A DNA stretch of 64,000 nucleotides, from the NCBI RefSeq assembly GCF_900105555.1, contig NZ_FNTZ01000001.1:248001-312000 (forward strand), in the 5' to 3' direction. Of this stretch, positions 17,063 through 27,763 are shown piece after piece. A program made the translations under genes and the position numbers. How positions within the stretch are numbered: the first letter of the stretch is position 1; the number at the start of each line of letters is the position of its first letter. Under the pieces are notes generated by a model. The model was not told the DNA's origin and did no database searches. It was given only the letters and a program-made list of their open reading frames with translations. Source of the stretch: Pseudomonas coleopterorum. GTDB lineage: Bacteria > Pseudomonadota > Gammaproteobacteria > Pseudomonadales > Pseudomonadaceae.

Positions 17063-18517
17063 ATGAAACTTATCGTAAAAGTCTTCCCAGAGATCACCAT
17101 CAAGAGCCCGCCGGTGCGCAAGCGTTTCATCCGCCAGCTCGCCAAGAACATCCGCATGGTGCTCCGTGACCTGGACCCGCAGCTGGTGGTCAATGGCGTG
17201 TGGGACAACCTTGAAGTCCAGACCAAGCTGACGGACGCCAAGGTGTTGCGCGAGATGACCGAGCGCCTGAGCTGCACGCCAGGTATCGCGCATTTCCTGC
17301 AAGTGGACGAATACCCGCTGGGCGATATGGATGACATCGTGGCCAAGTGCAAGGCGCACTTCGGCCCGCTGCTGCCTGGGAAGATCTTTTCGGTGCGCGC
17401 CAAGCGTGCCGGCAAGCATGCCTTCAGCTCGATGGACGTGGAACGCACCGTCGGCAGTCAATTGCGCCGTGAGTGCGGCGCTGCCGGCATCGACCTGAAA
17501 AAGCCCGACGTCGTGGTGCGCCTGGAAATCCGTGACCAGCGCCTGTTCGTCATCCATGACCAGCACGATGGCCTGGGCGGCTACCCGTTGGGTGCTCTGG
17601 AACAGACCATGGTTCTGATGTCCGGTGGTTTCGACTCCACCGTCGCGGCCTACCAGATCATGCGTCGCGGCCTGATGACCCATTTCTGCTTCTTCAATCT
17701 GGGCGGTCGCGCCCATGAACTGGGTGTGATGGAAGTCGCGCACTTCCTGTGGAAGAAGTACGGCAGCTCCCAACGCGTGCTGTTCATCAGCGTGCCGTTC
17801 GAAGAAGTGCTGGGCGAGATTCTCGGCAAGGTCGACAACAGCCACATGGGCGTGATCCTCAAGCGCATGATGCTGCGTGCCGCCACGCGCCTGGCCGACC
17901 AGTTGAAGATCCCTGCGCTGGTCACCGGCGAGGCCATCTCCCAGGTCTCCAGTCAGACCCTGCCCAACCTGTCGGCGATCGACAGCGCTACCGACAAATT
18001 GATGTTGCGTCCACTGCTGGCCAGCCATAAACAGGACATCATCGATCAAGCAGTTGAAATTGGGACTGCCGATTTTGCCAAACACATGCCAGAATATTGC
18101 GGCGTGATTTCGGTCAACCCGACCACCAGCGCTAAACTGCCGCGCGTTGTCCATGAAGAGAAGTCTTTCGACATGGCCGTGCTCGAGCGAGCGCTGGAGC
18201 GTGCCAAGCTGGTGTCCATCGATGAAGTCATCGACCAGCTGGGCCGGGATATCGAAGTCGAAGAGGTCAGCCAGGTGCTGCCCGGACAGGTCGTCATCGA
18301 TATCCGCCACCCCGATGCGCAGGAAGACCAGCCATTGTCACTGGCCGGCATCGAGGTCAAGGCAATGCCTTTTTATGCCCTGAACAACCGCTTCAAGGAA
18401 CTGGACTTCACACGCCAGTACTTGCTGTATTGCGACAGGGGCGTCATGAGCCGACTGCATGCTCACCATTTGTTGAGTGAGGGACATGCCAATGTGCGCG
18501 TTTATCGTCCGACATAG
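17063..18517 (+). CDS. thiI: tRNA 4-thiouridine synthetase ThiI with C-terminal rhodanese domain
   Basis: A 484-residue enzyme that adds sulfur to U8 of tRNA and, in many bacteria, supplies sulfur for thiazole synthesis. Domains: ferredoxin-like plus THUMP (about 1-165), PP-loop ATPase with SGGFDST at 187-193, Cys346 in EYCGVIS, and a C-terminal rhodanese domain with the persulfide Cys457 in [14 protein letters not shown] 17063 gives the conserved [11 protein letters not shown] start; longer readings run back into the regulatory region. It is divergent from glnA and stands alone. Confidence 0.97.
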   Translation: MKLIVKVFPEITIKSPPVRKRFIRQLAKNIRMVLRDLDPQLVVNGVWDNLEVQTKLTDAKVLREMTERLSCTPGIAHFLQVDEYPLGDMDDIVAKCKAHFGPLLPGKIFSVRAKRAGKHAFSSMDVERTVGSQLRRECGAAGIDLKKPDVVVRLEIRDQRLFVIHDQHDGLGGYPLGALEQTMVLMSGGFDSTVAAYQIMRRGLMTHFCFFNLGGRAHELGVMEVAHFLWKKYGSSQRVLFISVPFEEVLGEILGKVDNSHMGVILKRMMLRAATRLADQLKIPALVTGEAISQVSSQTLPNLSAIDSATDKLMLRPLLASHKQDIIDQAVEIGTADFAKHMPEYCGVISVNPTTSAKLPRVVHEEKSFDMAVLERALERAKLVSIDEVIDQLGRDIEVEEVSQVLPGQVVIDIRHPDAQEDQPLSLAGIEVKAMPFYALNNRFKELDFTRQYLLYCDRGVMSRLHAHHLLSEGHANVRVYRPT

Positions 18518-18594
18518 AGTTCCGGGGTTGAATGGCGGATCCATCCGCCATCGCCCTCCCGATTGCAGGTAGCGCGGGAGTCACTGCGCCGCTT

Positions 18595-18621
18595 GACCGA
18601 ATTCGCTGTTTATTAATATTC
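18595..18621 (+). promoter_or_regulatory. candidate sigma-70 promoter of typA
   Basis: TTGACC (18595-18600) and TAATAT (18616-18621) with a 15-base spacer, about 48 bases before the GTG start. The spacer is short; AATATT one base further on would give 16. Confidence 0.45.
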
Positions 18622-18668
18622 GCCACGTAGAATGCGCGGCAACCGAATCCTCTGATCGAGATACACAA

Positions 18669-20489
18669 GTGATCGAAAATCTACGCAACATCGCCATCAT
18701 TGCTCACGTTGACCATGGTAAAACCACCCTGGTAGACAAACTCCTGCGTCAGTCCGGCACTCTGGAGCGCAACGAGCTCAACGACGAGCGCGTGATGGAC
18801 TCCAACGACCAGGAAAAAGAGCGCGGCATTACCATTCTGGCGAAAAACACCGCCATCAACTGGAACGGCTACCACATCAATATCGTGGACACCCCGGGCC
18901 ACGCCGACTTCGGTGGTGAAGTAGAGCGCGTGATGTCGATGGTCGACTCCGTGCTGCTCCTGGTCGATGCCCAGGACGGCCCTATGCCGCAAACCCGTTT
19001 CGTGACCAAGAAGGCGTTCGAAGCCGGCCTGCGTCCGATCGTCTGCATCAACAAGGTCGACCGTCCGGGCGCGCGTCCTGATTGGGTTCTGGACCAGATC
19101 TTCGATCTGTTCGACAACCTGGGTGCCACCGAAGAACAGCTGGACTTCAAAGTCGTCTACGCCTCGGCCCTGAACGGCATCGCCGGTCTGGACCACAACG
19201 ACATGGCCGAAGACATGACCCCGCTGTACCAGTCGATCGTCGACAACGTTCCAGCGCCAGCCGTGGACCGTGAAGGTCCATTCCAGATGCAGATTTCCGC
19301 TCTGGACTACAACAGCTTCCTGGGCGTCATCGGTGTTGGCCGTATCGCCCGTGGTTCGGTCAAGCCGAACACCCCGGTTGTGGCCATCAGTGCCGACGGC
19401 AAGAAGCGCAACGGCCGTATCCTCAAGCTGATGGGTCACCACGGTCTGCACCGTGTGGACGTCGAAGAAGCCGCTGCTGGCGACATCGTCTGCATCAGCG
19501 GTATGGACTCGCTGTTCATCTCCGACACCCTGTGCCACCCGGACACCGTCGAGGCGATGAAGCCACTGACCGTCGACGAGCCGACCGTTTCGATGACCTT
19601 CCAGGTCAACGACTCGCCGTTCTGCGGTAAGGAAGGCAAGTTCGTCACCAGCCGTAACATCAAGGACCGTCTGGACAAGGAACTGCTCTACAACGTGGCT
19701 CTGCGCGTTGAAGAAGGCGACTCGGCCGACAAGTTCAAGGTCTCCGGCCGTGGTGAGCTGCACCTCTCGGTACTGATCGAAACCATGCGTCGCGAAGGCT
19801 TCGAAATGGGTGTTGGTCGTCCGGAAGTGATCATCCGCCAGGTTGACGGCGAGAAGCAGGAACCGTTCGAGAACGTCACCATCGACACCCCTGAAGAATC
19901 CCAGGGCAAGGTCATGGAAGAAATGGGTCTGCGTAAAGGCGACCTGACCAACATGGTGCCGGATGGCAAGGGCCGTGTTCGTCTGGAATACAACATCCCT
20001 GCTCGTGGTCTGATCGGTTTCCGTAACCAGTTCCTGACCCTGACCAACGGTGCTGGCATCCTGACCTCGATCTTTGATCGCTACGCTCCGATGAAGTCGG
20101 GCCACATGTCCGGCCGTCAGAACGGCGTACTGGTTTCGGTCGAAACCGGTAAGGCGCTGACCTACTCCCTGGAAACCCTGCAGGCGCGCGGCAAGCTGTT
20201 CGTCGAGCACGGTCAGGAGATCTACAACGGTCAGATCGTCGGCCTGAACAGCCGTGACACCGACATGGGCGTCAACCCAACCAAAGGCAAGAAGCTGGAC
20301 AACATGCGTGCCTCGGGTAAAGACGAGACCATCGCTCTGGTTCCGCCGGTTCGCTTCACTCTGGAACAGGCCCTGGAATTCATCCAGGACGACGAGCTGT
20401 GCGAAGTCACGCCGAAGTCGATCCGTCTGCGCAAGAAGATCCTGGACGAAGGCGAGCGTACCCGCGCTGCCAAGAAAGCCAAGAACTGA
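18669..20489 (+). CDS. typA: ribosome-associated GTPase TypA/BipA
   Basis: A 606-residue translational GTPase of the EF-G type that binds ribosomes under stress and in subunit assembly. G motifs: [10 protein letters not shown] (G1), [12 protein letters not shown] (G3) and NKVD (G4); domain II begins near residue 200 and the BipA-specific C-terminal domain includes [15 protein letters not shown]. The start is GTG ([17 protein letters not shown]), which fits the family's short N-terminus. An intrinsic terminator follows 20 bases after the stop. Confidence 0.97.
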   Translation: MIENLRNIAIIAHVDHGKTTLVDKLLRQSGTLERNELNDERVMDSNDQEKERGITILAKNTAINWNGYHINIVDTPGHADFGGEVERVMSMVDSVLLLVDAQDGPMPQTRFVTKKAFEAGLRPIVCINKVDRPGARPDWVLDQIFDLFDNLGATEEQLDFKVVYASALNGIAGLDHNDMAEDMTPLYQSIVDNVPAPAVDREGPFQMQISALDYNSFLGVIGVGRIARGSVKPNTPVVAISADGKKRNGRILKLMGHHGLHRVDVEEAAAGDIVCISGMDSLFISDTLCHPDTVEAMKPLTVDEPTVSMTFQVNDSPFCGKEGKFVTSRNIKDRLDKELLYNVALRVEEGDSADKFKVSGRGELHLSVLIETMRREGFEMGVGRPEVIIRQVDGEKQEPFENVTIDTPEESQGKVMEEMGLRKGDLTNMVPDGKGRVRLEYNIPARGLIGFRNQFLTLTNGAGILTSIFDRYAPMKSGHMSGRQNGVLVSVETGKALTYSLETLQARGKLFVEHGQEIYNGQIVGLNSRDTDMGVNPTKGKKLDNMRASGKDETIALVPPVRFTLEQALEFIQDDELCEVTPKSIRLRKKILDEGERTRAAKKAKN

Positions 20490-20509
20490 TTCGTAGTTCA
20501 GGCTGATCG

Positions 20510-20547
20510 AAAAAGCCCCCGGCGCGAAAGCGTTCGGGGGTTTTTTT
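20510..20547 (+). terminator. intrinsic terminator after typA
   Basis: Stem AAAAGCCCCCG / CGGGGG-TTTT around GCGCGAAAGCGTT, followed by seven T. It lies 20 bases after the typA stop. Confidence 0.88.
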
Positions 20548-20573
20548 ATGGCGGTGGGTGCTAGCAGGTCTGG

Positions 20574-20713
20574 CTTCTTCGCGGGCAGAGACCCGCTCCC
20601 ACATTAAGCTTGGGGTGTGTCAAGGAGGGCGAGGTGCGGCCTTCGCGGGCGGAGGGCTCGCCGCCACTGTGGGAGCGGGTCTCTGCCCGCGAAGAGGCCG
20701 GCTTTGGCACCGC
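20574..20713. repeat. REP cluster (family B) upstream of the chemoreceptor gene
   Basis: An inverted copy at 20574-20603, a variant half-copy at 20641-20665 and a forward copy at 20668-20699 (TGTGGGAGCGGGTCTC, then TGCCCGCGAAGAGGCC). The right copy continues into GGCTTTGGCACC, a tail shared with the cluster after the same gene. The remaining ~80 bases before the gene show no clear promoter. Confidence 0.85.
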
Positions 20714-20795
20714 AAAGCCCTCTATCGTTCGCCCTCCAGTTTTCCACCCCCAGGCCGATAGCGCAGGCAATATCGATTCCCTCCGAAGGGGGCCC

Positions 20796-22793
20796 ATGCG
20801 CCTGCTACCCACCAAGATCATGTCCCGCTTCAGCCTGGGCATCGTGTTTATCCTGCTGGTAACTGCGGCCGCCATCTATGCGGTCATGGTGCTCAGCGGC
20901 GAGCCCAAGCTGATCCAGTCCAACACCAAGAGCGCCGAGCAGTCGGCCACGGCCATCGCGCGGCAACTGTCGGTCGAACTGGCCGAGATCGAAGGCCGCG
21001 TCGCTGCCTTGGCGAGCCTGGGAGCGACGCTGCCAGCGGATGTCGAGCTGGTGAAAGGTACCTTGGCTCCAATCATCGATTCCCAGGGCAATACCGCCAT
21101 CGCCGGCGGTGGCCTGTGGCCCGAGCCGGACGCATTCAGCGCAGGCGTGGCCCGTCGCAGTTTCTATTGGGCGCGCAGCGGCCAGAGCCTGGGGTATTCG
21201 GAGGAGTACAACGCCAGCACTGTGGATGACTATCACACCGCCGACTGGTACTTGCAGGGCAAGGCCTCCACGCCCGGTCGCTGCGCCTGGTCGGATGCCT
21301 ACGAGGACCCGGTCAGCAAGATTCTGATGACCACCTGTACCGTGCCCTACAGCCACGACGGCCGTTTCGCCGGCGTGGCGACTATCGACCTGACCCTCAC
21401 GGGCCTGGCCGACTTCCTCAAGTCCAATGGGCAGGTCACCGGTGGCTATGCCTTTGCGATCGATCCGTCCGGCAAGGTCCTGTATTTCCCGGCCACCGGC
21501 GAGCAACCGGCGCCTGCTGACGAAACGGCACTGCTCGCCGCCTATCCCTGGTTCAAGGCCGTCACCCAGTGGCGCAGCAGCGGCCAGCGTGAGGCGCAGA
21601 CCTTTCAGGTGGATCATGATGCGCAGCTGGGTGGGGCAGGTTACATCAGCCTCACGCGGGTTCCGGCCAGTGGCTGGACAGTGGGCCTGGCCACGCCCCA
21701 GGCACACATGACCGGCATTGCCAGCAAGTTGACCATCGATATCCTCACCACCCTGCTGCCGATCCTGGCACTGGTATTTGGCCTGGCTTGGCTGGCCGGA
21801 CGCGCGGTGTTCAGTCAGATCAACGAAACCACGGCACAGATCGACAAATTGGGCGAGCAGGGCGGTGGCACCAGCGCAGAACTGGACGTGGCACGGGCCG
21901 ATGAGATCGGCCAGTTGCGCGGCGCGGTCAACCGCTACGCCGGCAACCTGCGCAACATGCTCAAGGCGATTGCCGATGAGGCGCTGCGCTTGCAGCAGCA
22001 GTCCGATGATGTCGCGCGGCTGTCAGTGATCATGGCCGAGCGCGCGGAAACCCAGCGCCAGGACAATACCTTGCTGGCCACCGCGATCACCGAGATGTCG
22101 TCCAGCGCCCAAGAGGTTGCCTCCAACACCACGGAGTGTTCCGACACCGCGCAGCTGTCGCTGTCAACGGCGCGCGAGAGTCAGGGGCATGTGGAGCAGA
22201 ACAGTCAGACGATCGATTCTCTGACCGGCGATATTGCCAGCGTGGCTCAGGCCATCACCCGCTTGGGTCAGGACATCGAGAGCGTCAGCGGTGTGCTCGA
22301 CGTGATCAAGTCGATTTCCGCGCAGACCAACCTGCTGGCGCTCAACGCCGCCATCGAAGCGGCTCGCGCGGGCGAGCAGGGCAGAGGCTTTGCGGTGGTC
22401 GCCGATGAGGTGCGCACTCTAGCCGGGCGCACCCAGGCGTCGGCCGACGAGATTCAGCAGATGATCGGCGAGCTGCGTCAGGCGTCGGTAAAGGCGGTCG
22501 ATACCATGGTGGCGGGCGAGGACCGGACGCGCACCGTGGCGCAGCAGGCCGGTGTGCTGAGCGTATCGCTGGGCAGCACGGTGGTGGGTTTCGACGACAT
22601 CGTCCAGCGCACCCAGCAGATCGCCGTGGCGGCCCAGGAGCAGAGCCATGTCACTCAGGAGATCACCGAGCTGGCGGTGCGCATTCACGCGGCCAGTGAG
22701 GACGGCGCGCGTGACGCGTCCAGTCTCAGCGAACTGAGCCAGGGCATGCAGGCGCTGTCGACGCGGCTGGCGGGGTTGAGTCGGCAGCGGTGA
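20796..22793 (+). CDS. methyl-accepting chemotaxis protein with periplasmic Cache-type sensor
   Basis: A 665-residue chemoreceptor. Membrane helix 1 spans about residues 11-33; a ~275-residue periplasmic domain follows with Cache-like blocks ([58 protein letters not shown]); membrane helix 2 is about 312-332; then a HAMP-like linker and the signalling domain, whose tip is [23 protein letters not shown] at about 505-525. The end lacks a CheR/CheB pentapeptide. The layout is that of double-Cache receptors, often amino-acid or organic-acid sensors; the ligand is unknown. ATG 20796 is chosen because longer starts read through REP DNA. Confidence 0.88.
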   Translation: MRLLPTKIMSRFSLGIVFILLVTAAAIYAVMVLSGEPKLIQSNTKSAEQSATAIARQLSVELAEIEGRVAALASLGATLPADVELVKGTLAPIIDSQGNTAIAGGGLWPEPDAFSAGVARRSFYWARSGQSLGYSEEYNASTVDDYHTADWYLQGKASTPGRCAWSDAYEDPVSKILMTTCTVPYSHDGRFAGVATIDLTLTGLADFLKSNGQVTGGYAFAIDPSGKVLYFPATGEQPAPADETALLAAYPWFKAVTQWRSSGQREAQTFQVDHDAQLGGAGYISLTRVPASGWTVGLATPQAHMTGIASKLTIDILTTLLPILALVFGLAWLAGRAVFSQINETTAQIDKLGEQGGGTSAELDVARADEIGQLRGAVNRYAGNLRNMLKAIADEALRLQQQSDDVARLSVIMAERAETQRQDNTLLATAITEMSSSAQEVASNTTECSDTAQLSLSTARESQGHVEQNSQTIDSLTGDIASVAQAITRLGQDIESVSGVLDVIKSISAQTNLLALNAAIEAARAGEQGRGFAVVADEVRTLAGRTQASADEIQQMIGELRQASVKAVDTMVAGEDRTRTVAQQAGVLSVSLGSTVVGFDDIVQRTQQIAVAAQEQSHVTQEITELAVRIHAASEDGARDASSLSELSQGMQALSTRLAGLSRQR

Positions 22794-22816
22794 CCGGCGG
22801 TCATTCGGCGGCGCCC

Positions 22817-22943
22817 CCTTCGCGGGCAGAGACCCGCTCCCACAGATGATCACCGCCATTGTGGGAGCGGGGCGGTCTGCCTGACACACCGCAGCTCAGT
22901 GTGGGAGCGGGCCTCTGCCCGCGAAGAGGCCGGCTTTGGCACC
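22817..22943. repeat. REP cluster (family B) downstream of the chemoreceptor gene
   Basis: An inverted copy at 22817-22843, a truncated forward copy from 22860 and a full forward copy at 22900-22931 ending in the GGCTTTGGCACC tail also found at 20702-20713. The 60 bases from here to the YkgJ-like gene stop show nothing else. Confidence 0.85.
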
Positions 22944-23001
22944 CTGCGCTCACATTGAACTGGGGTAGGTCAGGCAGGCCCTGCTCAGGGCGTGTGGCGA
23001 C

Positions 23002-23412
23002 TCAGCCTTGGCGCGATACCGGCTTGGGCTGGTAGGCGCAGTAGCCGGGGCGAGGTCCGATCCTGGGGTGGTTGCGGCAGGTGTCCGGGCGCTTTTCGTA
23101 GATCGTGCACAGGCGGCTTTTCTTGTCCAGGTACAGGCAGTCGTTGTTGCTCATGCGCGTCAGGGTGAAAATGCCCGACTTCTGGTTGAAACGCTCGACG
23201 ATGCCTTCCTTCTGCAACCGCTTGGCGACATTCTTGGGCGGATCGCCTTTCTCGAACTCGTCCACCACACCGATACGGATCAGGTCCTTGATCTTCACTT
23301 CCACCGGCAGCGTGCAGCAGGTCGAGATACAAGCGCCGCACATCGGCGCAGAATATTTCTGCCAGGTGTCCAGGCGGTCCACTTCGGCGGCGGCAATCAA
23401 AGAGCTTTTCAT
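23002..23412 (-). CDS. YkgJ-family cysteine-cluster protein
   Basis: 136 residues with a cysteine pattern typical of the YkgJ/Fli-like zinc- or iron-binding family: CGACISTCC near residue 30, then DCLYL, LCTIYEKRPDTCRNHP. Such proteins probably bind a metal or Fe-S cluster, but no function is established. ATG 23412 is preferred; a TTG six codons earlier is possible. It stands alone, divergent from glgP. Likely cytoplasmic: no signal peptide or membrane helix. Confidence 0.8.
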   Translation of the reverse strand: MKSSLIAAAEVDRLDTWQKYSAPMCGACISTCCTLPVEVKIKDLIRIGVVDEFEKGDPPKNVAKRLQKEGIVERFNQKSGIFTLTRMSNNDCLYLDKKSRLCTIYEKRPDTCRNHPRIGPRPGYCAYQPKPVSRQG

Positions 23413-23599
23413 CGTCAGGTCATCAGGCAAGATGGATCAGGGCGCGCGATCATACCGGCATTGGTGAAAAAGTGAACAACCTTCTGCCCGAAACCCCGCG
23501 AATGGTGCAAAGTTACGAACCTGAGCATTGAGTGTGTGTCGAAGCGTCTAGGCTCAGGTATTCCATCCAGTATCGTCAATTTCCCCGAGGACGCATTGC

Positions 23600-26050
23600 A
23601 TGTCTCAGGAACCGCTTGTCCGTGACGCCGAGGTGGCCGATTTTCGCGCTGCTGTACTCGCCAAACTCACCTACGCGGTGGGCAAGGACCCCGATCACGC
23701 ATTCGACCATGACTGGTTCGAGGCCATCGCCCTCGCAGCGCGCGACCACATGGTCGAGCACTGGATGGATCACACCCGGCAGATCTACCGCAAAGGTCAG
23801 AAACGGGTCTATTACCTCTCCCTGGAATTTCTCATTGGTCGGCTGCTCTACGACAGCCTGAGCAACCTCGGCCTGCTGGACATCGCACGTGAAGCATTGA
23901 CCGACTTGGGCGTGGATCTGGAGCGCATTCGCCTGCTCGAACCCGATGCGGCGCTGGGCAACGGCGGCCTCGGACGCCTGGCGGCCTGCTTCATGGAAAG
24001 CATGTCGACCCTGGGCGTCGCCGCCCACGGCTATGGCATCCGCTACGAACACGGTCTGTTCCGCCAGGCCATCGTCGATGGCTGGCAGCAGGAACAGACC
24101 GAAAACTGGCTCAATTTCGGCAACCCCTGGGAGTTCGAGCGTCCCGAGGTGATCTACCCGATCAGCTTCGGCGGCCATGTGGAAACCGTCACCGACAGCG
24201 AAGGCCAGCAAAAGCAGGTCTGGTGGCCCAGCGAGACCGTACGCGCGATCGCCTACGACACCCCAGTGGTCGGTTGGCGTGGTTCCAGCGTCAATACCCT
24301 GCGCCTGTGGCGCGCGCGGGCGATGGAAGACCTGCACCTGGAGCGCTTCAATGCGGGCGACCACCTCGGCGCCGTGGCCGAAGTGGCCCGTGCCGAGAGC
24401 ATCTCGCGGGTGCTGTACCCGGCCGATAGCACCGAAGCCGGCCAGGAGTTGCGTCTGCGCCAGGAGTACTTCTTCGTTGCAGCCTCCCTCCACGACTTGT
24501 TGCGTCGTCACCTGAACGGCAACGACAGCCTGCTCAACCTGGCCGACAAGGCTGCGATCCAGCTCAACGACACTCACCCGTCCATCGCCGTGGCGGAATT
24601 GATGCGCCAGTTGGTGGACGAACATGGTCTGGCGTGGGAAACCGCGTGGGAAATCACCGTCAACACCCTGGCCTACACCAACCACACGCTGTTGCCCGAG
24701 GCACTGGAAACCTGGCCGGTGGGCCTGATGGAGCGCGTACTGCCGCGCCACATGCAGATCATCTACCTGATCAACGCCTATCACATCGACTCGCTGCGCG
24801 CCAAAGGCCAGCACGATGTCGATGTCTTGCGCGCGGTCTCGCTGATCGAGGAAGACAACGGTCGCCGCGTGCGTATGGGCAACCTGGCGTTCCTCGGTTC
24901 GCACAGCGTCAACGGGGTGTCCGGCCTGCATACCCAGCTGATGCGCAGCACGGTGTTTTCCGAGCTGCACAAGCTCTATCCCGATCGGATCAACAACAAG
25001 ACCAACGGCATCACCTTCCGCCGCTGGCTGTATCAGTCCAACAGCGAGCTGACCGCGATGCTGGTCGACAAGCTTGGCCCGGAACTGCTCGACAATCCGG
25101 AAGGGCTGCTCAAGAACCTCGAGCCGTATGCCGAGCAACCCGAGTTCCGCAAGGCCTTCGCGGCGCAGCGACTGAACAGCAAGAAAGCGCTGGCTCGCAT
25201 CATTCATGAGCGCGTCGGCGTGACGGTCAATCCGGAGGCGATGTTCGACGTTCAGGTCAAGCGTATCCACGAGTACAAGCGTCAGTTGCTCAACCTGATG
25301 CACACCGTGGCGCTCTATCAGGCGATTCGCGCCGAGCCGGAAACCGCCTGGGTACCCCGGGTGAAGATCTTCGCCGGCAAGGCGGCGGCCAGTTATCACC
25401 AGGCCAAGCTGATCATCAAGCTGGCCAACGACATCGCTCGGGTGGTGAACAACGATCCGACCGTACGCGGTCTGCTCAAGGTGGTGTTCCTGCCCAACTA
25501 CAACGTCAGCCTGGCCGAAAGCATCATTCCGGCGGCCGACCTGTCCGAGCAGATTTCCACGGCCGGCTACGAAGCGTCGGGCACCAGCAACATGAAGTTC
25601 GGCCTCAATGGCGCGTTGACCATCGGTACGCTGGACGGCGCCAACGTGGAAATGTGCGACTTCCTGGGCAAGGAGAACATGTTCATCTTCGGCATGACTG
25701 CTGCCCAAGTCGAAGAGCGCAAACATGCCGGGGGCTTCAGCGCCCATGGTGATGTCGCTGCTTCTCATCGTTTGAACGACGTTCTGCAGGCCATTCGTGG
25801 CGGTGTGTTTTCGTCCGACGATCCATCGCGCTACGCCGGTCTGGTCGACTCGTTGACCAGCTATGACCGCTTCCTGCTGTGTGCCGATTTCGATGCGTAC
25901 TGGGATGCGCAGCGCAAAGTCGAGGAGACCTGGCACGACGCCGACAAGTGGTGGCGCATGGCCGTGCTCAATACGGCGCGCATGGGGTGGTTCTCGTCCG
26001 ACCGGACCATTCGCGAGTATGCGCAGGACATCTGGCAGGCGCTGGAGTAA
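23600..26050 (+). CDS. glgP: glycogen/maltodextrin phosphorylase
   Basis: An 816-residue pyridoxal-phosphate enzyme releasing glucose-1-phosphate from alpha-1,4-glucans. Seen: YYLSLEFLIGRLL, LGNGGLGRLAACFMES, QLNDTHPSIAVAELMR, RIHEYKRQLLN and the cofactor lysine Lys666 in GTSNMKFGLNG. Length is normal. No other glycogen genes are next to it; fbp follows after the REP array, a pairing that fits carbohydrate storage and gluconeogenic carbon flow but not necessarily one operon. Confidence 0.96.
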   Translation: MSQEPLVRDAEVADFRAAVLAKLTYAVGKDPDHAFDHDWFEAIALAARDHMVEHWMDHTRQIYRKGQKRVYYLSLEFLIGRLLYDSLSNLGLLDIAREALTDLGVDLERIRLLEPDAALGNGGLGRLAACFMESMSTLGVAAHGYGIRYEHGLFRQAIVDGWQQEQTENWLNFGNPWEFERPEVIYPISFGGHVETVTDSEGQQKQVWWPSETVRAIAYDTPVVGWRGSSVNTLRLWRARAMEDLHLERFNAGDHLGAVAEVARAESISRVLYPADSTEAGQELRLRQEYFFVAASLHDLLRRHLNGNDSLLNLADKAAIQLNDTHPSIAVAELMRQLVDEHGLAWETAWEITVNTLAYTNHTLLPEALETWPVGLMERVLPRHMQIIYLINAYHIDSLRAKGQHDVDVLRAVSLIEEDNGRRVRMGNLAFLGSHSVNGVSGLHTQLMRSTVFSELHKLYPDRINNKTNGITFRRWLYQSNSELTAMLVDKLGPELLDNPEGLLKNLEPYAEQPEFRKAFAAQRLNSKKALARIIHERVGVTVNPEAMFDVQVKRIHEYKRQLLNLMHTVALYQAIRAEPETAWVPRVKIFAGKAAASYHQAKLIIKLANDIARVVNNDPTVRGLLKVVFLPNYNVSLAESIIPAADLSEQISTAGYEASGTSNMKFGLNGALTIGTLDGANVEMCDFLGKENMFIFGMTAAQVEERKHAGGFSAHGDVAASHRLNDVLQAIRGGVFSSDDPSRYAGLVDSLTSYDRFLLCADFDAYWDAQRKVEETWHDADKWWRMAVLNTARMGWFSSDRTIREYAQDIWQALE

Positions 26051-26070
26051 GGCCTGGAACCGCGGTGTGC

Positions 26071-26381
26071 CCTTCGCGGGCAGAGCCCGCTCCCACACGT
26101 GCCGACTGTGGGAGCGGGCTCTGCCCGCGAAGGACGTGCGGCGGCGCACTTGATACATCCTGCTCCCACACCTGCCAACTGTGGGAGCGGGCTCTGCCCG
26201 CGAAGGGCATGCGGCGGTGCACCTGATACACCTCGCTCCCACACGTGCCAATTGTGGGAGCGGGCTCTGCCCGCGAAGGACGCGCGGTGCTACCCCTGAT
26301 ACACCCTGCTCCCACATGTGCCAACTGTGGGAGCGGGCTCTGCCCGCGAAGGGCATGCGGCGGTGCACCTGATACACCCCC
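26071..26381. repeat. tandem REP array with exact 73-bp period
   Basis: After an inverted REP at 26071-26098, four forward copies start (TGTGGGAGCGGGCTCTGC) at 26107, 26180, 26253 and 26326, each exactly 73 bases apart. Each unit also repeats the linker (GCGGCGGTGCACCTGATACA-like) and a GCTCCCACA half that pairs with the next TGTGGGAGC across about 9 bases. The last ~130 bases before fbp are unique. Confidence 0.9.
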
Positions 26382-26510
26382 TTACCGAACTATCTCCATT
26401 GATAGCCATCTGATAGCTGCCGCGGCGTGGCTAGCGCTCGCTAGGTTTGACCGCACCCGTGTAAACTGTGCGGGCTTTCCCCAACCCCCTTTTCTACTCC
26501 GGAGTCGTCC

Positions 26511-27521
26511 ATGTCCCGCGTTACCCTGAGTCGCTACTTGATCGAGCAGACCCGTAGCAACAACACGCCGGCCGATCTGCGCTTCCTGATCGAAGTGGTG
26601 GCGCGCGCGTGCAAAGAGATCAGCCATGCGGTGTCAAAGGGCGCCCTGGGTGGCGTGCTTGGCAGCATGGGCACCGAAAACGTCCAAGGCGAAGTGCAGA
26701 AGAAGCTGGACGTGCTGTCCAACGACATCCTGCTCGAAGCCAACGAATGGGGCGGTCACTTGGCCGGCATGGCGTCCGAAGAAATGGATAACGCCTACCA
26801 GATTCCTGGCCAGTACCCCAAAGGGGCGTACCTGCTGGTGTTCGACCCCTTGGACGGCTCCTCCAACATCGACGTCAACGTCTCGGTCGGCACCATCTTC
26901 TCGGTGCTGCGCTGCCCTACCGAGCACCTGAGCCAGAACGACAGCCTCAAGGAACAAGCCTTCCTGCAGCCTGGCACCCAGCAGGTCGCTGCCGGTTACG
27001 CCATCTACGGCCCGCAGACCATGCTGATCCTGACGCTGGGCAACGGCGTGAAGGGTTTCACCCTGGACCGCGAGATGGGCAGCTTCGTGCTGACCCACGA
27101 AAACATTCAGATCCCGGAAACCACTGCCGAATTCGCCATCAACATGTCCAACAAGCGCCACTGGGAAGCCCCGGTGACCCAGTACGTGGACGAGTTGCTG
27201 GCCGGTCAAGAAGGCCCGCTGAAGAAAAACTACAACATGCGCTGGATCGCTTCGATGGTCGCCGATGTGCACCGTATCCTGACCCGCGGTGGCCTGTTCA
27301 TGTACCCACGCGACAGCCGCGAGCCGGAGAAGCCAGGCAAGCTGCGTTTGATGTACGAAGCCAACCCGATGTCGTTCCTGGTGGAGCAGGCCGGTGGCGC
27401 TTCGACCGACGGCCGCCAGCGCATCATGGACATCAAGCCCGAAGGCCTGCACCAGCGCGTCGCGGTGTTCCTGGGCTCCAAGCAGGAAGTCGAGCGTGTG
27501 ACCGGCTACCACACCAAGTAA
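26511..27521 (+). CDS. fbp: fructose-1,6-bisphosphatase, class 1
   Basis: A 336-residue gluconeogenic enzyme hydrolysing fructose-1,6-bisphosphate. Diagnostic class 1 blocks: the metal-binding [21 protein letters not shown] at about 105-125, [15 protein letters not shown], and [19 protein letters not shown] near the end. ATG 26511 follows a CTCCGGAGT block that serves as the ribosome-binding site. The gene is flanked by REP DNA on both sides. Essential for growth on organic acids in pseudomonads, which lack a full Embden-Meyerhof route. Confidence 0.96.
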   Translation: MSRVTLSRYLIEQTRSNNTPADLRFLIEVVARACKEISHAVSKGALGGVLGSMGTENVQGEVQKKLDVLSNDILLEANEWGGHLAGMASEEMDNAYQIPGQYPKGAYLLVFDPLDGSSNIDVNVSVGTIFSVLRCPTEHLSQNDSLKEQAFLQPGTQQVAAGYAIYGPQTMLILTLGNGVKGFTLDREMGSFVLTHENIQIPETTAEFAINMSNKRHWEAPVTQYVDELLAGQEGPLKKNYNMRWIASMVADVHRILTRGGLFMYPRDSREPEKPGKLRLMYEANPMSFLVEQAGGASTDGRQRIMDIKPEGLHQRVAVFLGSKQEVERVTGYHTK

Positions 27522-27566
27522 AGGTCGCGCGGCTAGCACGCTCCGGCAGATTCCCGCCCCCCCTTT

Positions 27567-27655
27567 TGTGGGAGCGGGCTCTGCCCGCGAAGGCTTCACC
27601 TCGATCTGCCTGATATACCGCGCTGCTCTCTTCGCGGGCAGAGCCCGCTCCCACA
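27567..27655. repeat. REPIN (family B) after fbp
   Basis: A forward copy at 27567-27592 and an inverted copy at 27631-27655 (GCGGGCAGAGCCCGCTCCCA), facing each other across about 38 bases, between fbp and the lipocalin gene. Confidence 0.88.
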
Positions 27656-27763
27656 GGCCACAACCCCCAAGCCACAAGCCATGAGGGTCGCAATTGGAAC
27701 CCGCGCCGCTTGCGCTCTTCTAAGCAGCACACACCCTGTGTCTGCCGTTCAAGGAGAGCCCCC

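Noticed and set aside
23576-26377. A 933-codon open frame on the minus strand across glgP
   Set aside because: It is antisense to a clear glycogen phosphorylase and its ends are made of translated REP repeats; in high-GC DNA such long shadow frames are expected.
26107-26381. CRISPR-like regular array
   Set aside because: Both repeat and linker are conserved, so there are no unique spacers, and no cas genes are near. The same holds for the array at 42201.
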